Shown here piece after piece: positions 34,674-44,345 of a stretch of DNA of 64,000 bases. This DNA comes from Clostridiales bacterium 1_7_47FAA. GTDB lineage: Bacteria; Bacillota; Clostridia; Lachnospirales; Lachnospiraceae. Both the position numbers and the translations under genes were made by a program. The notes below the pieces were generated by a model that had not been told where the DNA came from, did not search any database, and worked only from the letters and a program-made list of their open reading frames with translations. Every line of letters starts with the position of its first letter. The stretch's first letter is position 1. The DNA lies in assembly GCA_000155435.1 (NCBI GenBank), contig DS990260.1, positions 92,606 through 156,605 of the forward strand. Direction: 5' to 3'.

Positions 34674-36986
34674 ATGAGCAACATGCCTTATGCCAATCCC
34701 ATCCAGGGAAACCTGACCATCGGTAATTCCCTGATCATCTACGACGGAGGATACTATTCGCTGGACGGCGGCAGCACCGTCTCTTCCGACACCATCGGGC
34801 CGGATACCCTGATTACCGCCCCTTCCGTCAGCGCCGTGTCCATCCGGCTTCAGAACACACAGCCGGTCCGTGCAAAAATGATTTCAATCCCTAACGGCAG
34901 CCTGGAAATCACAGGCCCCGGAACCATACAGACAGATAACCAGGATACGCCTGTCCTAAGCCGCGCCAGCGGTATCCGCTCCTACGGCAGCCTCACGGTC
35001 AGCGGCGGCGCGTCCGTTGAAGCCGTGGGCCTGAATGACGGCATCTACTGCGCAGGACTCTCCAACACCCTCACTGTAACCGGAGGCAGTTCCATCTACG
35101 GAAAAACCACAGGAATGAATACTTCCATTCTCGGCGCCTCCAAATACGGGGTTTACTGCGGAGGTAATATCGTGGTCACGGAAAACAGCCGGATTTCCGG
35201 TGAAGGGGCCATGGACTCTTACAGTACCTATGGCGTTTTCTGCGATGCCGGACACGCCATGACCACCGCCATGTCGGTCTCAGCCGGAAGTTCTGTCAGC
35301 GGCACCGCTGCGGTGGGGGTCTATCTTGGCGGCCCGGCGGTTGTGGACGGTTCCCTCTCAGGCACTGGCGGCGGGCTGAACATATCCCATGGAATCCAGG
35401 GCGATAAGGCCAGCATTGCCGTGGGACCCCTGGCAGATGTTACCGCAACAGCCCAGTCCGGCGCATATGCCGGTATCATCATGGTTTATGGATATGAAAT
35501 CAACGGCGGGACCCTCACTGCGTCCGGCGGTATCTACGGCCTGCGCAGCATTTCCTCCGGCCCGGTCCGCGTCACGGACGGAACCCTTACCGCCACAGGC
35601 AGCCCCACCGCCGGCAGTTATGGGATTTATGTGGAAAATGAGGGGCTGGCTGCCGTAAACAGCCAGATACGCGGTGAAGGCAGCCGCTGCGGTATCTATA
35701 CCGGAGGCAGCCTGACAGCACGGAGCAGCACGGCGGACGGCTATACCTATGCCTACGGCGCCGATTCCCAGGGCAGCTACGGCGCCATCATAGCCGCAGG
35801 GAGCATAACGGCTGTGGATTCCCGTATCATAGAGAATTATTCCAGGACGGAATATTTCGACGAAGCATACCAGATTCCATATGAAACAGGAAAAAACATT
35901 ACAGATTACAGGAACTACACCTGGAGTATCACCTCTGGATCCGGTGCAGTTGCCAGTTCTCCTGACGGCCAGGGTATCCATGCAGTTTTAAGCGGTTCCG
36001 GCATACTAACAGCCTTCCGCCAGGGTCCTATGGACAGCGGGATTGTATCTTTGGATTCTGAGAGCACCCACACAATCCATATTCCGGTGGAACTGACAGC
36101 CGCTCCCCTTCCCGAATATACCGTAACATATGATGGGAACGGCGCTACCGGAGGCAGTATTCCCATGGATCCCGGCAATCCCTATTATGCAGGCAGCCTT
36201 GTGACGGTTTTAGGCAACACAGGGAACCTGGTGCGCGCGGGATACAGGTTCATTGGCTGGACCCTCACTCCCGATGGAAGCGGAACCGTCTATCAGGGAG
36301 GGGACACCTTCCTGATGCCTGAAAACAATGTGGTCCTATACGCGCTGTGGGAAGCCGTCCCTCCCGTCCCCTACACGGTGGTGTATGATGGAAACGGGGC
36401 TGAAAGCGGCACAATCCCGGCCGGACCGGAAGCCTATGAGGCGGGCGATACCGTGATTGTCCTTGGGAATACAGGAAATCTCTCCAGATCCGGTTATGTG
36501 TTTGCCGGCTGGTCCATGGACCCGGACGGTTCCGGGCCTGTATACCAGGACGGGGATACGTTCCTGATGCCTGCAACAGATGTAACCCTTTATGCCGTGT
36601 GGGAGCCCTTTAATCCACCGGTCCCTCCGTCGGTCCCGCCTTGCTGCTGTCACTGCTGCCATCCCTGCTGTTATCCGTCCGGTTGCCGCCCTTCCCGGTA
36701 CTGCTGCCCTGCTCAATGCAACTGTACTCCATGGTGTGGCTGTACTCCCTGGTGCGGCTGCACTTCCTGGCACGGCTGTCCGGCTCAGTATGGGTGCACC
36801 CTCCGGTGCGGCTGTCCGGCTCAATATGGCTGCACTCTCCGGTGCGGCTGTCCTGCCCACTCTGGCTGTCCTGCCCAGTACGGATGGTCACCTTGGTATG
36901 GCTGTCCTTCCCAGTATGGATATCCTCCCCAGGGCTATCCTTTTCCGAACAGCCCTATACCAACATCCAATCATCCTATGCCATAA
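34674..36986 (+). CDS. Beta-helix / InlB-repeat protein with Cys-rich tail, probable spore-surface protein
   Basis: 770 residues. Residues 1-440 are repetitive, Gly/Ser/Thr-rich, with recurring turns such as GSLTVSGGASVEAVG, SYGIYVENEG and GIYTGGSLTA, predicting a right-handed beta-helix. Two InlB B-type (Listeria-Bacteroides) repeats follow (about 480-560 and 564-640; VTYDGNGATGG, VVYDGNGAESG). The last 115 residues hold about 25 cysteines in repeats like CTPWCG and CPAQYGC, then a Pro/Tyr/Gly end. No signal peptide, membrane segment or sortase motif, so it would be made in the cytosol, as for spore-coat or exosporium proteins. The start follows AGGAGG; a sigma-K-like promoter lies upstream. 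Role inferred. Confidence 0.7.
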   Translation: MSNMPYANPIQGNLTIGNSLIIYDGGYYSLDGGSTVSSDTIGPDTLITAPSVSAVSIRLQNTQPVRAKMISIPNGSLEITGPGTIQTDNQDTPVLSRASGIRSYGSLTVSGGASVEAVGLNDGIYCAGLSNTLTVTGGSSIYGKTTGMNTSILGASKYGVYCGGNIVVTENSRISGEGAMDSYSTYGVFCDAGHAMTTAMSVSAGSSVSGTAAVGVYLGGPAVVDGSLSGTGGGLNISHGIQGDKASIAVGPLADVTATAQSGAYAGIIMVYGYEINGGTLTASGGIYGLRSISSGPVRVTDGTLTATGSPTAGSYGIYVENEGLAAVNSQIRGEGSRCGIYTGGSLTARSSTADGYTYAYGADSQGSYGAIIAAGSITAVDSRIIENYSRTEYFDEAYQIPYETGKNITDYRNYTWSITSGSGAVASSPDGQGIHAVLSGSGILTAFRQGPMDSGIVSLDSESTHTIHIPVELTAAPLPEYTVTYDGNGATGGSIPMDPGNPYYAGSLVTVLGNTGNLVRAGYRFIGWTLTPDGSGTVYQGGDTFLMPENNVVLYALWEAVPPVPYTVVYDGNGAESGTIPAGPEAYEAGDTVIVLGNTGNLSRSGYVFAGWSMDPDGSGPVYQDGDTFLMPATDVTLYAVWEPFNPPVPPSVPPCCCHCCHPCCYPSGCRPSRYCCPAQCNCTPWCGCTPWCGCTSWHGCPAQYGCTLRCGCPAQYGCTLRCGCPAHSGCPAQYGWSPWYGCPSQYGYPPQGYPFPNSPIPTSNHPMP

Positions 36987-37030
36987 ATGATATACGGGCC
37001 GATGATGGTTCCCGCTTTCCGGGCATAAAC

Positions 37031-37066
37031 GCAAAAATAGCTTTCCATATCGGAAAGCTATTTTGC
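37031..37066 (+). terminator. Terminator of the cysteine-rich protein gene
   Basis: Stem AAAATAGCTTTCC / GGAAAGCTATTTT around an ATATC loop with A-rich and T-rich flanks; it may work in both directions, also ending tRNA-Gly transcription. Confidence 0.75.
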
Positions 37067-37092
37067 ATTCAGGTCTGTTCTCAGACCCTTTA

Positions 37093-37163
37093 AGCAGATG
37101 ACGGGAATCGAACCCGCCTCCCCAGCTTGGGAAGCTGGTGTTCTACCGATGAACTACATCTGC
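37093..37163 (-). tRNA. tRNA-Gly (anticodon CCC)
   Basis: 71 nt on the minus strand: acceptor GCAGATG/CATCTGC, anticodon stem CCAGC/GCTGG with loop TTCCCAA (anticodon CCC), T arm GGCGGGTTCGATTCCCGTC. Discriminator T; CCA not encoded. Confidence 0.95.
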
Positions 37164-37347
37164 GCAACAAGGATATTATACCATATATTTCTAGTATTTC
37201 AAGTATATTTTTAAATTTTCCTAATTTTCCTAAATTTTTCTTATTTTCTAATTGTCCGGAACAGGTCCGGAGCCAGTTTATCCTGCTCCAAACCCGTCCA
37301 GACCTGTCCACATCTTCTGTTCCCAGACCTAATCCGGTTCCTGTCTT

Positions 37348-38079
37348 CTATAATACCTTATTCAGGAAACTCCTGGTACGCTCTTCCCTGGGGTTACCGA
37401 ACACTTCCTCCGGCGTGCCCTGCTCCACAATATAACCGTCATCCATGAAAATCACACGGTCGGCCACTTCCCTGGCAAATCCCATCTCATGGGTCACCAC
37501 AACCATGGTCATTCCATCCGCCGCCAGCTGCTTCATGACCTCCAGTACCTCACCAACCATCTCAGGGTCCAGGGCGGAGGTGGGTTCATCAAACAGCATG
37601 ATATCCGGGTTCATGGCCAAGGAGCGGGCAATCGCCACACGCTGCTTCTGGCCGCCGGACAACTGGCCCGGGTACACATCCGCCTTGTCCGACAGTCCCA
37701 CCCGTCCCAAAAGCTCCAGCGCCTTTTTATCCGCCTCAGCCTTGTTCATAAGCTTCAGCTGGGTAGGCGCCAGCGTTATGTTGTCGCGGACCGTCAGATG
37801 GGGAAACAGGTTGAAATGCTGGAACACCATACCGATGTTCTCACGCACCTTATTGATATTGGTATTGGGGTCGGATATGGGGTGTCCATCCACCACCACT
37901 TCCCCGGACGTTATTTTCTCAAGCCGGTTTAAACACCTTAAGAACGTACTTTTACCGGAACCGGAAGGCCCTATCATGCACACGACCTCCCCTTCCCTTA
38001 TCTCAATGCTGATGTCCTTTAAGACTTCCAGGTCACCAAAATTCTTCTTCAGCTGCTTTACAGAAATCTTATTTTCCAT
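37348..38079 (-). CDS. Polar amino-acid ABC transporter ATP-binding protein (GlnQ-like)
   Basis: 243 residues. Walker [10 protein letters not shown] (37-45), signature [16 protein letters not shown], Walker [15 protein letters not shown] and the switch His in VVVTHEMGF are complete and typical of GlnQ/ArtP/HisP proteins. It energises amino-acid import with the permease and binding protein upstream in the operon. GGAG before the inner ATG decides the start; it overlaps the end of the permease gene by 11 bases, indicating translational coupling. Confidence 0.93.
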   Translation of the reverse strand: MENKISVKQLKKNFGDLEVLKDISIEIREGEVVCMIGPSGSGKSTFLRCLNRLEKITSGEVVVDGHPISDPNTNINKVRENIGMVFQHFNLFPHLTVRDNITLAPTQLKLMNKAEADKKALELLGRVGLSDKADVYPGQLSGGQKQRVAIARSLAMNPDIMLFDEPTSALDPEMVGEVLEVMKQLAADGMTMVVVTHEMGFAREVADRVIFMDDGYIVEQGTPEEVFGNPREERTRSFLNKVL

Positions 38080-38749
38080 AGGACACTCTCCTCTCCACAT
38101 ATTTTGCCACCCTGGACAGGATGGTGCAGATGACCAGGTAGAATATGGCCACCGACAGGTATATAGGCATGACCATGGAGGATGCGTTGGCAGCTATGAT
38201 CTTACTGTTCTGCGTCAGCTCCCTTGGTCCGATGACCGATATTAAGGATGTGTCCTTTAAGGAAATGATGAACTGGTTGATGATTGTAGGCAGCATGGTA
38301 CGGAACGCCTGGGGCAGGATTACCTTGCGCATGGCCTTGCCATAGGAAAGGCCAAGGCTTCTGGCCGCCTCCATCTGTCCTTTGTCCACGGCTTCAATAC
38401 CGCCTCTGATTATCTCCGCCATGTAGGCGCCGGCATTCAGGCTCAGGGTCACGCAGCCCGCCGAGAATGCCCCTCCTATCATGTTCCACTGGAATCCATA
38501 CGGGCGCAGCATGCTTCCCACGCCATAGTACATGATGAAGACCTGTACCAGCAGCGGCGTCCCCCTTATGATGTCAATGTAAATATTGGCAATGAATTTC
38601 AGCGCCTTAAAGTCAGATACCTTGAACAATCCGAAGATGACGCCAAGAATCGTGGCAAAAAAAAGCGAAATAACCGTCATCTGCAGCGTAACGCCAAGCG
38701 CTTTGAAAAACGACGGGTAATACTGGGTTAAAACGTTAATAATCTGCAT
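38069..38749 (-). CDS. Polar amino-acid ABC transporter permease
   Basis: 226 residues, typical of HisM/GlnP permeases, with about five membrane helices and the EAA loop [22 protein letters not shown] that docks on the ATPase (shown here only in part: [14 protein letters not shown]). AAGGA seven bases before the inner ATG sets the start; the in-frame extension to 38914 has no signal. A single permease gene implies a homodimer. About 270 bases separate it from the binding-protein gene, including a hairpin that may protect or limit the mRNA. Confidence 0.92.
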   Translation of the reverse strand: MQIINVLTQYYPSFFKALGVTLQMTVISLFFATILGVIFGLFKVSDFKALKFIANIYIDIIRGTPLLVQVFIMYYGVGSMLRPYGFQWNMIGGAFSAGCVTLSLNAGAYMAEIIRGGIEAVDKGQMEAARSLGLSYGKAMRKVILPQAFRTMLPTIINQFIISLKDTSLISVIGPRELTQNSKIIAANASSMVMPIYLSVAIFYLVICTILSRVAKYVERRVSYGK

Positions 38750-38982
38750 ACTATCATCCTTTTCTTTTTTTAATCTGCTGTCTGCAGGCTCCGGCCCCGG
38801 GAATCCTGTAAACCAATCCCCATCCCGCACCGGATTGTTATAGCCAAATTTAAAGCACTTAAGCCCGGCTTTCTGAATAACTGCTTTAAATTTATCCATA
38901 ACCTTTCCGCACATTCAGGCGCCGGCCCCTGCTTCCAGGACACGTCGTAAGCGGCGTGCCCTGACAGAAACCGGCGTCCTCC

Positions 38983-39003
38983 TGCCGCCTGGCGGCGGCA
39001 GAC
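38983..39003 (-). promoter_or_regulatory. Intercistronic hairpin after the binding-protein gene
   Basis: CTGCCGCC/GGCGGCAG hairpin without a T-run, directly after the stop of the binding-protein gene. Such stems commonly stabilise the upstream mRNA or partly terminate, giving more binding protein than permease. Confidence 0.45.
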
Positions 39004-39016
39004 ATGATCCCATCAA

Positions 39017-39862
39017 TTATTTCGCGATGTAGGTACTTAAGATTTCATCGTATTTGCCGCTGGCCTTGATGTTCTCCAGTCCCTTGTTGAACATCTCAAC
39101 CAGTTCAGGATTGGCGCCCTTAAGGGTTGCAAACCCATAGGAGGAACCTTTCTCCATAGGTGTGGGAAGGGTCAGTCCAAGTCCTCTGGAAATCTCATAT
39201 CCGATAACAGGATAATCCTCAAAGCAGGCAACTGCCTCCCCGCCAAGCACTGCCTGGTACATATCGGAAGAACTCTCAAACTGGGTTACCTCAAAACCAT
39301 ACTGGTCTGCGATGGATTCGGCAAAGGTGCAGCCCTCCGTACCGATCTTAGCAGCAACGTTCTGCCCCTTTAACTGGTCATAGGACGTGATATCGGAACC
39401 CTGAAGCACCGCCATTCCAACACCTGAATCATAGTAAGGCTCGGAAAAGTCATACTTTGCAGCCCTCTCGTCGGTAATGGACATACCTGCGATGACACCG
39501 TCGCACTCACCGGCCTCCAGAGCTGTTACTGCTGCGGAAAAACCAACCGGGATGACTTCATACTCAAAGCCCTGGTCCTCGGCAACCGCCTTCAGGATAT
39601 CCAGGTCGATTCCCACCATCTCGCCCTTATCATTCTCAAACTCAAACGGTGCGAAGGTGGTATCTGTGTTGATCACATACTTCTTGCCAGATGCTGATGC
39701 AGCCGCCTCTGATTCAGCAGCCGTGGTATCCTCTGCCTGCGCAGCCGTGGTGTCTGCAGACGCCTCGGCCGCGGCAGCGGTATCTGCCGCTGGTTTGGAG
39801 CCGCATCCCGCCATTGAAAGGGCCATAACTGCTGCCATTGATAATGCCATGATTTTTTTCAT
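39017..39862 (-). CDS. Amino-acid ABC transporter substrate-binding lipoprotein
   Basis: 281 residues. A lipoprotein signal with lipobox LSMAGC (acylated Cys20) is followed by a 35-residue Ala/Thr/Glu-rich linker and a family 3 solute-binding domain starting KYVINTDTTFAPFEFEN. The sequence ITDERAAKYDFSEPYYDSG is characteristic of polar amino-acid binders; cystine, glutamine and arginine are all possible ligands. GAGGAGG precedes the ATG. The upstream promoter is overlapped closely by a 16-bp palindrome (39928-39943), suggesting repression by a dimeric regulator. Confidence 0.93.
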   Translation of the reverse strand: MKKIMALSMAAVMALSMAGCGSKPAADTAAAAEASADTTAAQAEDTTAAESEAAASASGKKYVINTDTTFAPFEFENDKGEMVGIDLDILKAVAEDQGFEYEVIPVGFSAAVTALEAGECDGVIAGMSITDERAAKYDFSEPYYDSGVGMAVLQGSDITSYDQLKGQNVAAKIGTEGCTFAESIADQYGFEVTQFESSSDMYQAVLGGEAVACFEDYPVIGYEISRGLGLTLPTPMEKGSSYGFATLKGANPELVEMFNKGLENIKASGKYDEILSTYIAK

Positions 39863-39927
39863 GAATATTTCCTCCTCTTACAATTAAAATAAGGGTGACT
39901 TTAATACATCATGTCGCCCTTGACTTG

Positions 39928-39981
39928 TGATGCACGTGCATCATGTTGTTTTACTATACCACAAAGGAGAAACAAAGTCAA
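39928..39981 (-). promoter_or_regulatory. Promoter and palindromic operator of the amino-acid importer
   Basis: Minus strand: TTGACT (39976-39981), 17-bp spacer, TATAGT (39953-39958). Starting about 10 bp downstream of the -10 is the perfect palindrome TGATGCACGTGCATCA (39928-39943), placed where a repressor would block initiation or early elongation. Regulator unknown. Confidence 0.75.
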
Positions 39982-40086
39982 CTTATTGTGATTGCCACAG
40001 CAGAAAAGCTGTAGCATCACATTAAGATTCATTCATATCATTCCTTAAACTGTCCCCTGCCCTGGGAATGACGGATCTGGTGGATA

Positions 40087-42054
40087 TCAGATTCCCCTGA
40101 CAGGGAATTTTTCAACAATCCGGCCTGTGTGGTACGCCTCCAGGAGCATTTCCAAATCCACGATTTTCGCCCTGAGCCGGCATCCGATATCCGTATCGCC
40201 CACAAGCTTACGGTTGGAGACACGCTTGATGATGATACTCTCCGAATGGATATCGCTCTCCTTCTCAATGGCTGCCTCCGTTGACTCAAAGGGTTCATGG
40301 GCGGCCAGGATCAGTCCATAGGAATTATAAATCAGCGTATAGCCTGCAATCCCTGTTTCTTTCTGATACGCCTTTGAGAATCCTCCGTCAATGACCAGGA
40401 CCTTGCCGTTGCATTTGACCGGATTTTCCCCATTCTTCGACTTAACCGGCACATGTCCGTTGATGATATGCCCGTCCTCCTCGGACAGGCCGAATTCCCT
40501 GAGGATCCCCCGCGCCGTATCTTCCTCCTCCAGCAGGCTGTAATAAGGATTCTTCTTCTCCCTGTGTGTCTCCTTGTCCGCCAGGAAATACCGCTCAAAG
40601 GTAGCCATTTTATCCTTTCCAAACAAAGGGGAATTTTCATGGAGCCAGATATACCAGCAGATATCCCGGCCCTTTTTCCTTTCCTCACAGTCAATGGCCA
40701 CAAAGGCCTGCCGCACATAGCTGTCAAGACACTCATAAAGTGCTTTCCCCTTGCATTTCCTTCCATATATCTCCACTTCCCTGAAGCTTCCGTCTTCATT
40801 CAGCGGAATACAGCCATGATAGAGAAGGTTTCCGTTATATACCTTGTACAGGCTTCCCTTGGCCAGCAGGAAACGCATGTGCTGCTGCAGCTTTTCACAG
40901 TTCCTGAACGCATTGACAAGACGTTCCATGATAAGCTCTTCCTCCGGCGTCAGACGGTAAGGGTCCTGAGGATCCACGGTGGGGAAATGGCTGTCCAGCA
41001 TTTCATATACCGTACCGTTGATGCAGATACTGCCGGTTTTGCAATCCACCAGGTGAAGCAGGTTCCTGTTTTCCAACTGGAACCCGGGATGCTCCTTTGC
41101 CAATTGTCCCTCCACCTTGAACTGGATGATGGAGATGGCCTTGTGCATCTTCATGTTCAGTTCCGTCTCGCTGGGGCTGCATGTATTGGTTCCTTTAAGC
41201 GCAAAACAGGCGCAGGGGTCATCCCCGTACATGTCCAGGGAAAATGTGGCCAGGGGCAGCAGGTTGATCCCATAGCCTTCCTCCAGGATATCCAGGTTGC
41301 CGTATCTTGCGCAGATACGGATCACATTGGCAATACACCCCTTCTGGCCCGCAGCGGCGCCCATCCAGAGCACATCATGGTTTCCCCACTGGATATCCAG
41401 GGAGTGGTAGGACATCAGTTTATCCATGATGATATGCGGGCCAGGCCCCCTGTCATAGATATCCCCCAGGATGTGGAGATGGTCCACAATCAGCCGCTGG
41501 ATCAGTTCGCTGAGCGCCACAATGAATTCCTTTGCCCTTCCCACCCGTATGATGGTTGCGACAATGGCGCTGTAATACGATTCCTTATCCCTCACATCCA
41601 CCTTTTCCGTAATCAGCTCCTCAATCACATAGGCAAACTCCGGCGGCAGGGCCTTGCGCACTTTGGAGCGGGTATACTTGCTGGCCGCCCGCTTGCTCAC
41701 CTCAATCAGACGGTACAGGGTAATCTTGTACCAGTCCTCCCTGTTATGTACCTGCTTTAAGATCTGGTCCATTTTCTCCCTTGGATAATAGATAAGGGTC
41801 GCAAGGGTCTGCTTGTCCTGGCTGCTCAATGTGTTGCCGAACACATCGTTGACCTTGCGCCGTACTGCGCCGGAACCATTTTTCAACACATGGGAAAATG
41901 CCTCGTACTCCCCATGGATATCCGTCAGGAAATGTTCCGTGCCCTTTGGAAGGTTCAGTATGGCCTCCAGGTTGATTACCTCCGTGGAAGCAGCCGCAAT
42001 GGTAGGATACAGCTCGGACAGCCGCTCCAGATATCTTGTCTCAAGGTCGCTCAT
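40087..42054 (-). CDS. fbp: Fructose-1,6-bisphosphatase, class III
   Basis: 655 residues, the full length of the Firmicute class III enzymes, which are unrelated to the classical FBPases and belong to the calcineurin-like metallophosphoesterases. Metal-binding motifs DIHGEYEAF (about 44-52), GDIYDRGPGP, GNHD and later NGHVPVK are all visible. It makes fructose 6-phosphate in gluconeogenesis. GGGGAGG precedes the ATG. It follows the AI-2E transporter gene but a terminator at 42075-42113 separates them. Confidence 0.96.
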   Translation of the reverse strand: MSDLETRYLERLSELYPTIAAASTEVINLEAILNLPKGTEHFLTDIHGEYEAFSHVLKNGSGAVRRKVNDVFGNTLSSQDKQTLATLIYYPREKMDQILKQVHNREDWYKITLYRLIEVSKRAASKYTRSKVRKALPPEFAYVIEELITEKVDVRDKESYYSAIVATIIRVGRAKEFIVALSELIQRLIVDHLHILGDIYDRGPGPHIIMDKLMSYHSLDIQWGNHDVLWMGAAAGQKGCIANVIRICARYGNLDILEEGYGINLLPLATFSLDMYGDDPCACFALKGTNTCSPSETELNMKMHKAISIIQFKVEGQLAKEHPGFQLENRNLLHLVDCKTGSICINGTVYEMLDSHFPTVDPQDPYRLTPEEELIMERLVNAFRNCEKLQQHMRFLLAKGSLYKVYNGNLLYHGCIPLNEDGSFREVEIYGRKCKGKALYECLDSYVRQAFVAIDCEERKKGRDICWYIWLHENSPLFGKDKMATFERYFLADKETHREKKNPYYSLLEEEDTARGILREFGLSEEDGHIINGHVPVKSKNGENPVKCNGKVLVIDGGFSKAYQKETGIAGYTLIYNSYGLILAAHEPFESTEAAIEKESDIHSESIIIKRVSNRKLVGDTDIGCRLRAKIVDLEMLLEAYHTGRIVEKFPVRGI

Positions 42055-42074
42055 ATGTTTTTCCTCCTCCCCGT

Positions 42075-42113
42075 CAAAAAGAGCCTGCCCCCATGGCAGG
42101 AGGGCAGGCCCTC
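42075..42113 (-). terminator. Terminator after the AI-2E family transporter gene
   Basis: Minus-strand stem GCCTGCCC / GGGCAGGC with a TCCTGCCATGG loop, followed by TCTTTTTGA. Confidence 0.8.
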
Positions 42114-42148
42114 AGGATAGTCCGCACCTGACACGGACGGTCCGGCTG

Positions 42149-43396
42149 TTACTCAGCCCCGTCCCGGTCAACGTATATCTTCTCTTCCTCATCGATATGG
42201 TCCAGTTCCATATAATCCTCTGTCCGCGGGGACAGATTCTTCTTTTTCAGGTTATTGCTCACATAGGCGGATACCAGCCTGTATATGACTGCAAATGCAG
42301 GCACGCCGATGATCATTCCCACAAAGCCGAGAAGCCCCCCGAAGAGCAGGATGGAAAACAGGACCCAGAAGCTGGGAAGGCCCGTGGAATCCCCCAGGAT
42401 TTTCGGGCCCAGGATATTGCCGTCAAACTGCTGTAATATCAGGATGAATATGAGGAAATACAGGCACTTCATGGGGCTGATCATCAAGATCAGGAAGGCG
42501 CTTGGAACCGCGCCGATGAAGGGACCGAAAAACGGTATGACATTGGTCACGCCGATGATTACACTGATAAGCAGCACATAGGGCATATCCATGAACTGCA
42601 GGGCAAAAAAGCACATGATTCCGATGATTAGGGAATCCAGCAGCTTCCCCGTGATGAATCCGCCGAATATGCCGTGGGCAAAACGCACCTCGCTCACAAG
42701 GCGGTTGGCATCCTTAAGCTTGAGTATGCTGTATACAATCTTCTTGGACTGGGCTGCCAGGGTATCCTTGATATTCAGGAAATACACCATGACAATCACG
42801 CCAATGAGTATGTTCTTAACCACGGTAACCACACTTAAAAGCCCGGTGGACAGCTGTCCTATGATCATGGACATGTTGGGAACCAGCTTTTCAGTCAGCC
42901 ACTTCTGGAATTCAGATACCCCCTGCTCATAATAGGGCATGACAAACTTTTCAAAATCCTGGTTATCCTCAAACATCTTGTTCATCCACATGGTAAGGTT
43001 GTTGATGTACTCGCCAATGCTCTCCTGAAGCCGGATGATACTGTTGTAAATCTCCGGAATGATCATCCGGAACAGGCCTGCCACAATGGCAACCAGCACA
43101 ACCAGGCTGACCAGGGTTCCGGCCGCCTTGGCAAGACGGTCCACAATGGACTGGTCCTTGATTGCCTTACTGAGCTTCAGGGTTGTGTATGCCCTGGTTT
43201 TATTGTAGATGGGCAGCATCAGATATGCCAGCACCGCCCCATATATGATGGGCATTAAGATAGATGCAATCTTTCCAAGCGCACCGGACACCAGTTCGAA
43301 CCGGGACAGGAAAAATCCAAATGCCACACTGAGGGCAATCACTGCCAGGGCCGTTGTCCCCCAGTAAATATAATTTTTGAATCTTGGGTTTTTCAT
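42149..43396 (-). CDS. AI-2E family transporter (TqsA/YdbI-like)
   Basis: 415 residues with about eight predicted membrane helices. Recognised from the conserved IGVTNVIPFFGPFIGAVPSA (about residue 285) and the later GGLLGFVGMIIGVPAFAV. Family members have been linked to autoinducer-2 export and, in other lineages, Na+/H+ antiport, so the name should not be taken as proof of quorum sensing. The C-terminal tail is charged and cytosolic. AGGAG precedes the ATG, and a promoter lies about 70-95 bases upstream. Confidence 0.88.
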   Translation of the reverse strand: MKNPRFKNYIYWGTTALAVIALSVAFGFFLSRFELVSGALGKIASILMPIIYGAVLAYLMLPIYNKTRAYTTLKLSKAIKDQSIVDRLAKAAGTLVSLVVLVAIVAGLFRMIIPEIYNSIIRLQESIGEYINNLTMWMNKMFEDNQDFEKFVMPYYEQGVSEFQKWLTEKLVPNMSMIIGQLSTGLLSVVTVVKNILIGVIVMVYFLNIKDTLAAQSKKIVYSILKLKDANRLVSEVRFAHGIFGGFITGKLLDSLIIGIMCFFALQFMDMPYVLLISVIIGVTNVIPFFGPFIGAVPSAFLILMISPMKCLYFLIFILILQQFDGNILGPKILGDSTGLPSFWVLFSILLFGGLLGFVGMIIGVPAFAVIYRLVSAYVSNNLKKKNLSPRTEDYMELDHIDEEEKIYVDRDGAE

Positions 43397-43462
43397 GTAT
43401 TCTGCTCCTATGTTTAAAGTATACCGTCATTTTTCCAGGTCATACACCCGGACTCAAGATTC

Positions 43463-43491
43463 AGTATAACATAAGCAGATGGTTCCAGCAA
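43463..43491 (-). promoter_or_regulatory. Promoter of the AI-2E family transporter gene
   Basis: Minus strand: TTGCTG (43486-43491), 17-bp spacer, TATACT (43463-43468). Confidence 0.6.
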
Positions 43492-43649
43492 TTGTGTTTT
43501 GACAAACCCGCGTATTCCGGGGGAATTTTTACACAATTTTAACACGCAGGCAGGAATACCGGCATCGGGAACAGGTGTGAAAGGAACTATACACAAACAT
43601 CCGTTTTTGTGGTATGATAAGGAATACCAATCAATCGAGGTGTTAGAAC

Positions 43650-43958
43650 ATGTCTTATATAATTAAAATGGCCCTGGACATCAAAGCACGTTTTGAACCG
43701 CCTGCGCCCATAACCTCCCCCCTGGAAGCATACTGCGCCATCGGCACCATTGCAAAAGCCATGAAACTGGATATGCCTGCCAGGAAGGACACGCTCTTTG
43801 ATATGCGGGCCCAGTTAGATACCGATATAGGCGGCGAGCCTGCGGATGAACGCATCGGCAAATTATACCGCATCCTGATGAATTTCATCCGCAACGATGA
43901 GACCACGGACCAGATGATGGAATATGTTACATATGGATATGAAAATGAAAAAGAATGA
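43650..43958 (+). CDS. Hypothetical protein, 102 residues
   Basis: No family recognised. Soluble, predicted mostly helical, with an acidic C-terminus; no signal peptide. CGAGG lies before the ATG. It is followed 21 bases later by a DsrE-like gene on the same strand, and an AGGAGG in the gap shows both are translated, so it is probably a two-gene operon that reads toward DUF503. Nothing in the sequence suggests a specific role. Confidence 0.65.
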   Translation: MSYIIKMALDIKARFEPPAPITSPLEAYCAIGTIAKAMKLDMPARKDTLFDMRAQLDTDIGGEPADERIGKLYRILMNFIRNDETTDQMMEYVTYGYENEKE

Positions 43959-43979
43959 AATCAGAAGGAGGTAATGAAG

Positions 43980-44345
43980 ATGGAATATAAAGTAATCTTC
44001 CATATTGATGAGAATGCCAGGTGGCAGATGCTCTTAGGAAACGTGGAAAACCTTCTTGCTGCTTCGGAATCCGGGCACATGACCGTGGAGGTCCTGGCCA
44101 ACGGCGAAGCCGTGCAGAAGTACGCTTCCTCCATTTTGGGAAACGGCAATGAATCGGACCAAAGCCTTACCGCAAAGATGGCATCCCTGCACCGGGAAGG
44201 CGTCACCTTCGCCGCATGCAGGAATGCCATGAGGGCCAGCCATCTCACAGAAGAGGACCTACAGTCCTTTGTTGTCACGGTTCCTGCCGGAGTCATGGAA
44301 CTTGTGACGCGGCAGTCCCAGGGATATGCTTATATCAGGCCCTAG
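43980..44345 (+). CDS. DsrE-like protein
   Basis: 121 residues. The fold signature is YKVIFHIDENARWQMLLGNV at the N-terminus, a VEVLANGEAV strand-turn and a single Cys in FAACRNAM (about residue 79), fitting the DsrE/DsrF-like family, whose members carry sulfur or act as small regulators. The start is the second of two close ATGs, nine bases after AGGAGG; the first would be too close. It ends four bases inside the convergent DUF503 gene. Confidence 0.65.
   Translation: MEYKVIFHIDENARWQMLLGNVENLLAASESGHMTVEVLANGEAVQKYASSILGNGNESDQSLTAKMASLHREGVTFAACRNAMRASHLTEEDLQSFVVTVPAGVMELVTRQSQGYAYIRP

Noticed and set aside
38750-38914. N-terminal extension of the ABC permease
   Set aside because: The extension lacks a ribosome-binding site and membrane-protein character; the inner ATG has a good one.
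40453-41760. 435-codon plus-strand frame
   Set aside because: Antisense to the intact fbp gene; no family features or start signal.
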